Assembly: GCA_963576725.1 (NCBI GenBank)
Contig: OY755252.1
Location: 49,931,394-49,995,393, forward strand
Origin: Azorinus chamasolen
Taxonomy: Eukaryota; Mollusca; Bivalvia; Cardiida; Solecurtidae
Length of the DNA stretch: 64,000 bases
Reading direction: 5' to 3'
Part shown: positions 56,809 to 64,000 of the stretch, one piece after another
Layout: every line of letters starts with the position of its first letter
How positions within the stretch are numbered: the first letter of the stretch is position 1
The notes under the pieces: generated by a model
Databases searched by the model: none
The model's input: only the letters and a program-made list of their open reading frames with translations
Told to the model about the DNA's origin: nothing
Position numbers and translations under genes: made by a program

Positions 56809-56947
56809 AAAATGGGCTGGTGAATTCAGAGTTTTCCGCTCTGTTATTGTGGGTCCTAAGCAGTATGAATCTTTACAATTCACCATAAATTCTCAGGAAA
56901 TACCTTCCCTAATGCCAATGCCAAAAACAGATTATTGATGTTGAGCA

Positions 56948-58062
56948 GTGGACAGATGTATTCGCAACGTCTCGTCTGTCTACCGCCTAATATATCCAGA
57001 GCAAGGGGAACAGTTACCTCTGTATGGCCAAACCATCAGGTCAATTACAAAAGCTAAGGGGAAATGGTTCTCCTATGACACTAACTTCCGTCAGGTGCGC
57101 CAAGTCAGGTGGGACCTTATCCATCACGAATTCTATATACAGGCACTAACACAAAAACAGCTCTTTCGTTCTCAAGCAATTAACACAGAACATATCACAT
57201 ATCACCATATACCACAACTATTACAACAAGGGAGTCCAATGCAGTGGTTGCTCCTACTCAAATCTCTGCAGCAACTGCCTTGCACGGTCAAAACATGTCA
57301 GTCAAGACCATTTCTACATATTTAGGTGGCATAAGCTATCTACATAAACTTTCAGAGAAACCAAGTCCGACCGATAGCTTCCTTATTGCGTCCTTGGTCA
57401 AGGGATCACAGCGATTGGCTCCTTCCTATGACATACACCTTCCAATCACTGTACCAGTCCTGAACCAATAAGTTCAGGTCTTGAGCTTTACCTGCCAAAC
57501 AATTTATCATCACAAAATGTTTGCAACTCATACTAGGGCAATTTCTTGAAAGCACAATTTACAACTTTCGGATGTTTCCTTACAATACAAACAGGGAATA
57601 CCATATACCGTAGGGGTCACATTTTGCTCATATAAACATAATTTTGATAAGCCTCACACTATCTAGAAGTTTCACATGGTAACACATCTATCTCTCCTGT
57701 TCAGGCGTTACAAGAATATATTCAATTAAGGAAAACAATTGAAGGCCCACTATTTGCGCTACCATCAGGTCTGCCAGTGCCAAGGAACATGTTTGATAAA
57801 CAACTTCAATCTTCCTTAAAATTATGTGGCTTAGTCAATTCTTGTTATGAATCGCATAGTTTAGGAGAGGCAACGCTACTGACTGTAATGCAAGAATTAG
57901 ATTGCTCCGGCACTGGAATTAAGTTAACGCTTTCTGTAAATACATACAAAACAGTGAACTGTGAATCCATTCCCCACACCAACAATTGCCAGTCTCAGGC
58001 TTGGGCTTGTGACTGTAGTCAACCACCTCCCTATGTAAAATCACCCCAGTTTGTTGTTGATT
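56948..58062 (+). pseudogene. Tyrosine-recombinase mobile-element pseudogene (DIRS/Crypton-like)
   Basis: Fragments in shifting frames follow a known order. First comes a YDTNFRQVRQVRWDLIHHE segment (to ~57150). Then a zinc-knuckle relic, CSGCSYSNLCSNC (57235-57275). Then the recombinase core-binding region, TISTYLGGISYLHKLSEKP and LPITVPVLN (57300-57470). After ~240 bp with stops comes the catalytic-domain piece ALQEYIQLRKTIEGPLFALP and LKLCGL...CYESHS (57705-57860). The expected H-x-x-R box after SHS is destroyed, and the final Tyr region is barely traceable (NTYKTVN). No active recombinase is possible. Confidence 0.75.
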
Positions 58063-58365
58063 GTTGTTAAAGGCTTTGTGCATGTTTTATGTATTTTATA
58101 TTGTTTGTTACAGACCACCATAGCTTACTTAGATTGGTTGGTAAACCTCAGCATATTCATTTGATGCATTCCTCATTGAATATGAAGATATTTATCATTC
58201 ATAAATGAATAACATTTTAATGGTAAAACAACAGCAACTCTAAATTTGTTTCGGCATCCAGTGCTCTCATTTTGCTACTTGCTTGGGCCTGTAGTATATA
58301 TCGGTGCCAGAAAACACATTGTATATACAATAAGGGAAGGACTAAACTTTCTGACAGTTTCTGAT

Positions 58366-59501
58366 ATTATGCCCCCCCCCCCCCCATTTATGGGGGGATA
58401 TATTGTTTTTGCCAGAGTTGTCCGTCTGTCCGTCCGTCTGTCCGTCCGTCCGTCCGTCCGTCCGTCCGTCTGTCTGTCTGTCCGTCACAAACTTGTGTCG
58501 CGCGTATCTCTGAAACCAGTTGGGCTAGAGTCACCAAACTTCACAGGAATGTTCACCAGCATGAGTTGTTGTGCACCTGGGGTTTTTGAATTGTCTCCCC
58601 CTGATAACTTTGGAGTTATTGCCCCTGATGACTTAAAATTAGAAAAACTTTGTGTCGTGCGTATCTCTGAAACCGCTAGTACTAGAGCCACCAAATTTTT
58701 GAATTGTCTCCCCCTGATAATTCTTGAGTTATTGCCCCTGATATGAACACTTAAATTTATACAAACTTTGTGTTGCGCATATCTCTGAAACCAGTAGGGC
58801 TAGAGTCATCAATCTTCACAGGATTGTTCACTAGCATGAGTTGTTTTGCTCTTGGGTTTTTTGAATTGTCTCCCACTGTTAACTTTGGAGTTACTGCCCC
58901 TGATGACTTAAAATTAGACAAACTTTACTTTGTGTCATGCATATCTTTAAAACCACCAGGGCTAGAGTCACCAAACTTCACAGGAATGTTGACCAGCATG
59001 AGCTGTTGTGCACCTGGGTTTTTTTAATTGTCTCCCCCTGATAATATTTAAGTTATTGCCCCTGATATAATAACTTAAAATTAGAGAAACTTTGTGCTGC
59101 ACGTATCTCTGAAAGCAGTAGGGCTAGAGTCACCAATCTTCACAGGAATGTTCAACAGCATGAGTTGTTGTGCATCTGGGATTTTCAATTGTCTCCCCCT
59201 GATAATTTTACAGTTACTGCCCCTTATGACTTAAAATAAGAGAACCTTTACTTTGTGTCGTGTGTAGCTCTGAAACCACTAGTACTAGAGTCACCAAACT
59301 TCACAGGAATGTTGACCAGCATGTGCTGTTGTGTACCCGGGGTTTTTGAAGTGTCTCCCCCTGATAATGTTGGAGTTATTGCCCCTGATGACTAAAAATT
59401 AGACCCTGATAAGTTTGGAGTTACAGACATTACACTTGTGAATTGGAAAAAGGATGGGAGGGGGAGACATCTGTTTTTGTGACAAAAACAAACCTCTAGT
59501 T
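58366..59501 (+). mobile_element. CCGT-bearing tandem-unit element, copy 2
   Basis: Homologous throughout to 42274-43469: ATTATG then a C-run, CATTTATGG, CCGT/CTGT microsatellite (58422-58485), ~160-bp units, GGGAGGGGGAGACATCTG, and an edge at CTCTAGTT. The C-run has replaced the TCTCCCCC terminus. The 166-codon ORF here is a by-product of the repeats. Confidence 0.8.
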
Positions 59502-60337
59502 ATGTCTGTTAAAGGCTATGTCAGGTAGCTGGGCAACACATATGTTGATTCAGTATTACTACATGCTTGGGCTCGTTGTAATGCTATGAAAGGCAATTTA
59601 TGCGCTGCAAAATATATGTTGTTTGGCAGCAGGGCTTGGTTTTCATTTGCTGTTTAAAGCGGTATTAGTCTGGCTGTGTATTATCTATTTGTTTTGAAAC
59701 ATAGATATGAATGAACCTTCTTTTTATGATAGGATATATTGAACAATATAACACAACCACTTGTTATAGGTATCAGATTATGCTGTAAAGTATTTACAAT
59801 TTGCAATTGTACCACGGAACACATCATTGTTTATTTACGTGACCTGTCAGTCAAATTTATTAGCGAGTAAAGTCACTGCAAAGGGTTACAGCCAAGCCTC
59901 TGTGCAAATTCATAAATGTAACAACTGTTATGAGCCAAAATGATATTTCTTTATATAACAGACTGTTGTTATAACAGGGTCGCTGTTTAAATGCGTGTTA
60001 AAGAAAAAAGACTTGTGTTTACTTTTCGGCGTTATGAATCTTATGCTAAGCTAGTAGAGGCTGTAAGTTCTACATAGGGGCTTCTTTGGGAAGGTGTATA
60101 CACACAGTGTGTAAGCATAATTATGATTCACATGTACATGGGATGTCTAAAAGCTGTATTTGTTCTCAACAAAGTAGGATTCCTTTACAGTGCATTATCA
60201 AACACGTTTTGAGTGTCCATTGCTATTTTGAGGGCAATATTACATCACGTGACCGTGTAGCCCACTTTACAAATCCTTTAACATACATGCATTGGTATTA
60301 AATTTCCTTTTTTATTGCTTTCGAAGAATGCAATATA
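59502..60337. other. No gene seen
   Basis: No recognised element. AT-rich, short ORFs only. Confidence 0.5.
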
Positions 60338-60385
60338 CAGTGAAGCTCACTTATAGCGAACTCGGATATAACGAAAGACCGGATA
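60338..60385 (+). repeat. Pogo/Tigger-like terminal repeat fragment
   Basis: ACAGTGAAGCTCACTTATAG, then CGAACTCGGATATAACGAAA, resembles the CAGTGAAACCTCGCTATAACGAAC-type ends of Tigger/pogo elements. No partner end is found nearby. Confidence 0.45.
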
Positions 60386-60409
60386 ATACAAAAGAAAACA
60401 AATTCCCCG

Positions 60410-60720
60410 ATATTTTCCTTCTTTTACCTGTAGGCAAGAGTACATAACTCTGTCTAACATTTTGACATAATTATGACGCTTTTTAACTTGGAATGTTTGG
60501 TTAAGGTTTTGGTTAAAGTCCACTTATTTACATAACCATTTCAGATAAAGCTTTTAAACTCGAAACATTTGTTCACCATCAGAAGCTTCATCTGTAGGCA
60601 AGAGTAAATACAGTGTCACGCATTTAGACACTATTATGGCCCTTTTTAATTTAGCATTTTTGGTTAAGGTTTTTTGCTAAAGTACGCCTATTTACAACCT
60701 TGAAACTTGGTCGCAAAATT
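60410..60720 (+). repeat. ~170-bp tandem duplication
   Basis: The blocks CTGTAGGCAAGAGTA, TTTTTAA and TTGGTTAAGGTTTT occur twice, about 170 bp apart, diverged. Confidence 0.7.
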
Positions 60721-60829
60721 GGACTTAGAATTTGAGTTTAGCAAATACATGTATGTTAACCCCAGTTTATGTTGAACAAGACCTCGACGGGCGTATATTG
60801 TGCCCACTGGCACTCTTGTTTGACATGCC

Positions 60830-61800
60830 ATTTTCTTGAAACCTGTTTATGATATTGTCTTCAAACTTGGTACACATTATGAGGGTGGTGAGAGGATGTG
60901 CAGTCAACAAGGGTTGTAACTCTAAATTCATTTTAAGGGAGTTATTCCCCTTAGTAATTTTCAGAAGCGATTTTTTGTCCAGTGTATAACTTCTCAAGTA
61001 TTGTAGGCACAACTGTGAAACTTTATATATGGATAGAGGGTGATAAGAGAATGCGCAGTCTATAAGGGTTGTAACTCTAAATTCATTATTGAGGGAGTTA
61101 TTCCCCTTAGTTACTTTTCAGAAGCAATATTCTGTCCGGAGCATAACTTCTCATGTATTGTAGGCACAAATGTGAAACTTTAGATATGGATAGAGGGTGA
61201 TGAGAGGATATGCAGTCAACAAAGGTTGTAACTCTAAATTCTTTTTTGATGGAGTTATTCCCCTTAGTAATTTTCAGAAGCAATTTTTTTGTCCAGAGCA
61301 TAACTTCTCATGTATTGTAGGCACAACTGTGAAACTTTATATATGGATAGAGGGTGATAAGAGGATGTGCAGTCAATAAGGGTTGTAGCTCTAAATTCAT
61401 TATTGAGATAGTTATTCTCCTTAGTTACTTTTCAGAAGCAATATTTTGTCTGGAGCATAACTTCTCAAGTATTGTAGGCACAACTGTGAACTTTAGATAT
61501 GGATAGAGGGTGCTGAGAGGATGTGCAGTCAACAAAGGTTGTAAATCTAAATTCAGTTTAAGGGAGTTATTCCCCGTTGTTACTTTTCAGAAGCAATTTT
61601 TGTCTGGAGAATAACTTCTCAAGTTGTGTAGGTACAACTATGAAACTATATATATATATGTATATGGATAGAAGGTGATGAGAGGGTGTGCAGTCAACAA
61701 GGACTGTAACTCTAAATTCATTTTAGCGGGATGTATTCCCCTTTGTTACTTTTCATAAGTATTTTTTTGTCCAGAGAATAACTTCTCAAGTAGGGCCTAC
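60830..61800 (+). repeat. ~155-bp tandem repeat, about six copies
   Basis: Each unit has GGTGATGAGAGGATGTGCAG, AAGGGTTGTAACTCTAAATTC, GGGAGTTATTCCCCTTAGTT, TTTTCAGAAGCAAT and GCATAACTTCTCAAGTATTG. Spacing is 150-160 bp. A GACGGGCGTATATTGTGCCC sequence at 60786 marks the left side and resembles the TATACGCCC termini elsewhere in the window. Confidence 0.9.
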
Positions 61801-63420
61801 TAAGTTTCTACATTTCTTCACCATTGAACCTCACATTTTGTGTAACCAGGGTAGTAAATAACGACAAGACCCTAGTGGAGTTCGTTGTGTATATTCTCCA
61901 ACAATAATGTAGTATATAGATGAATAGAGATGAATAGGGTCTGCAAAACAGATAAACAGAATATAAGTTCAGAGAAACGACTATTTCTAACAAATTCAGT
62001 AAATGCAGCGTTGTCCGATACGCATAAATACAATATTCAAGTGATTCAGTATAATTAACTAATAAATAAACTAAGTAAACTCACCAGCTGGTCGGAATAT
62101 GAAGCCTGCTTATTAATTAAAGTAGTGAAGTAAAGATATGAAGATGTCTTCGCTAGAAGAGTTAGAGCCAGAATGAGAGCGGGAGCTAAAGGAGATGTTG
62201 CACGTTAACTCGTGTCACGTGACTAAAATAACCACGTTATCCTCGCACGCATATACCAGACACTCCCAAACCGGTTCACTCTCTCTTTCCAACCATGGAC
62301 ATATACAGGTAAATAAATGTAAATAATGAAACGGGCTGTAGCAAGCGGAATTCGACAATGCTATAGTCTGTTTCAAGATAAAGCGCTGGCAACGGTACAT
62401 GGGATCTAAACCTGGGTTACATTTGCATATGCATTTATAATGATGTGTAGATGTGTGTGACATAATTTTGATGTGAGTCATTCCTTGACTGGCCTTTAAA
62501 AAATTTCTTTCCACAAGTGTGAATGAAAGGATTATTGAGCTATTGCCTTTTGTATTGAAGTCATTGGATCTTTTGACAAGGTGGTGGGTGGGGGTATCAA
62601 TCACCTTTAGTGATAGTTCTTGTTAAAACTAAGTTTACCTCAGTCATTCCGCGTCGATCATTGGGAGAAGTAGATGTGAGTTTTTTTAAGTGTAAAATTC
62701 CTGCATTCATGTCATTATGCTGTATTCCTGGTGATTCGTGGCTCTTAACTGTTAAATTGTCTTATGAGTATGACAGCTGTGGCTTCCAAGTGTTTTTTGT
62801 TTGTTGCATAGTAATATTTTAAAACATTTATTTATCTTGAAATAATAAATTTTCAGACAAAAAGCATCTAACGTGTTAATTTTACTTGCTAAATAGACCG
62901 AGTCGGCTGCTACGAGATCTTGACCTATTTTCCTGTTGATTCGTGGGCTCTCATTGGTCAGTTTTAAAATATCATTTCCGGACAAGAAAATTCATGTTGC
63001 GGGTTTTTTGCGGGACGATTCGGGTCTGACAAAAAATCGTAACAATGATTATTTGAAATAAATGGTTATATGTAACGCAATTGAAGAAAAATAAACATAA
63101 CTTTCGATAACGTAATGGCGTTTTCCAAAAAATGGAGGATAAATAAAATCCAATTTAATGTTTTGATAGATGGCCCCAAAAAGGTCCATGTAATGGTCTG
63201 CAGAAAGGTCCACATATTAACGAGCCCTTTTCATAGAGGTTATTGACAAAAACTGGGTCACGGAAATTAACTCTGTTTTGAGAAAACTACGTGATTACAC
63301 AACCCACGAATCGATGAGAAACCACGAATCGAAAAAGGCATATATAGATTCATCTAAAATAAAATGCACGAGGTCATTTTTACATGAATATTTCTGGAGT
63401 AAAGGGCTACATTGTGTGGG
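61801..63420. other. No gene seen
   Basis: A 129-codon antisense ORF (62215-62604) and smaller ones have no recognisable motifs. A GATTCGTGG motif and its inverse CCACGAATC recur (62727, 62938, 63304, 63321). No splice-supported gene is visible. Confidence 0.4.
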
Positions 63421-63468
63421 GTTGCGTGCGTGCGTGCGTGCGTGCGTGTGCGTGTGCGCGTGCGTGTG
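63421..63468 (+). repeat. GCGT/GTGCG microsatellite
   Basis: TTGCGTGCGTGCGTGCGTGC continues into GTGTGCGTGTGCGCG. Confidence 0.9.
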
Positions 63469-64000
63469 TCTAGAAACTACCAACCTGAAATATTCTGTTT
63501 TTGTCTATTGACAACGGTGACAGCATGTCTTCCATTCGAAACTACTATTGGAACGCCTTTACTAAATAAATGTAATTCCTACTATCAACCGTATTGTCTC
63601 TTGTTTTTGGTTTGTTTGGGCAGAATAGGCAAGCCTAGACCGCTCTTCAAAGATATGCAAACAGTTTTTTTAGATCAAAGATTGTACATACCGAGATGGC
63701 TTTATTAAAGCAATTGTAATGTTTCAGATGGGTTTACTAAATTGCATAAAAAATATTAGAATTCTTTTTAACCCATTCAATTGATATACAGTGTGATTTG
63801 TATATAGTACAGATAGAAAACACAATTTAGAATTTGTTAACATCACAATATAATATAAAGTAAACATGAATTTATAAAGGGAGGTAATAACTAAGAAAAA
63901 ATCGACTATCACTCCGTTTTTTATTTCCTCCCAGTAGTGGAGGAACAAACAGTATAAAGGAACATAGAAGTATAGCGTTCAAGTAATGTACAATAATATT
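63469..64000. other. No gene seen
   Basis: AT-rich sequence to the window end. Contains GGGAGGTAATAACTAAG at 63880, a motif like the GGGGAAGTAACTC of the macrosatellite linker that is common in mollusc repeats. Confidence 0.45.

Noticed and set aside
62215..62604. 129-codon antisense ORF with several Cys and His
   Set aside because: No regular Cys/His spacing or known motif. Could be chance.
63295..63708. His/Thr and Arg/Val repeat ORFs
   Set aside because: Products of the GCGT microsatellite.

Overview
The window looks like transposon- and satellite-dominated chromatin from an invertebrate, most likely a bivalve mollusc. The evidence is AT-rich eukaryotic sequence, no operons, and many repeat types that I associate with bivalve genomes: blocks of tandem ~160-bp units with (GACG)n/(CCGT)n tracts, hairpins with a GATG-CCGCA-nnn-TGCGG-CGTC style core, and TATACGCCC-ended elements. 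I find no confident multi-exon host gene, no rRNA and no tRNA. The best candidate for an ordinary gene is a 76-codon ORF with two CxxCxG motifs at 38379-38609.

Layout. 1-19273: a head-to-tail macrosatellite of 3454-bp units, entering from beyond the left edge. It has five full units and a shorter sixth. Each full unit carries a 1284-bp fragment of a reverse-transcriptase element and a 673-bp TTAA-bounded inverted-repeat element. Unit 6 lacks the reverse-transcriptase fragment exactly, with one 3-bp ATT in place of two, and the array stops exactly at the outer TTAA of the inverted-repeat element. 20148-21127: a 22-bp minisatellite of about 44 copies. 21324-22325: a long-armed hAT-type MITE with an 8-bp target duplication. 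24483-35988: an 11.5-kb Ty3/gypsy LTR retrotransposon with LTRs about 99.6% identical by eye, a tRNA-Leu primer site, gag, protease, RT-RNase H and integrase in shifting frames, and 2.7 kb of non-coding sequence before the 3' LTR. It sits in the left end of a tandem-repeat element (35989-37881).

38-46 kb: mostly repeats, with two dead non-LTR retrotransposon fragments. One of these keeps a damaged 2A-like peptide. 46.6-52.2 kb: four copies of a ~500-bp repeat. The second copy is split by a 3335-bp element (47759-51093) that has CAC-starting inverted termini, a 5-bp target duplication and symmetric subterminal motifs. 52.8-58 kb: an SGNH-hydrolase-like pseudogene, a 0.68-kb foldback element, CTGCGAG hairpin repeats split by a 765-bp MITE, and a tyrosine-recombinase element pseudogene. 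58.3-61.8 kb: further tandem-unit repeats. 61.8-64 kb: nothing recognisable apart from a GCGT microsatellite.

The elements do not form a pathway. What can be read is a nested history: the RT fragment entered a satellite unit that was then amplified; the 3.3-kb TIR element entered an older repeat; the LTR retrotransposon entered the end of a MITE-like repeat; and a 765-bp MITE entered the CTGCGAG repeat. In several cases a paralogous or neighbouring copy shows the empty site.
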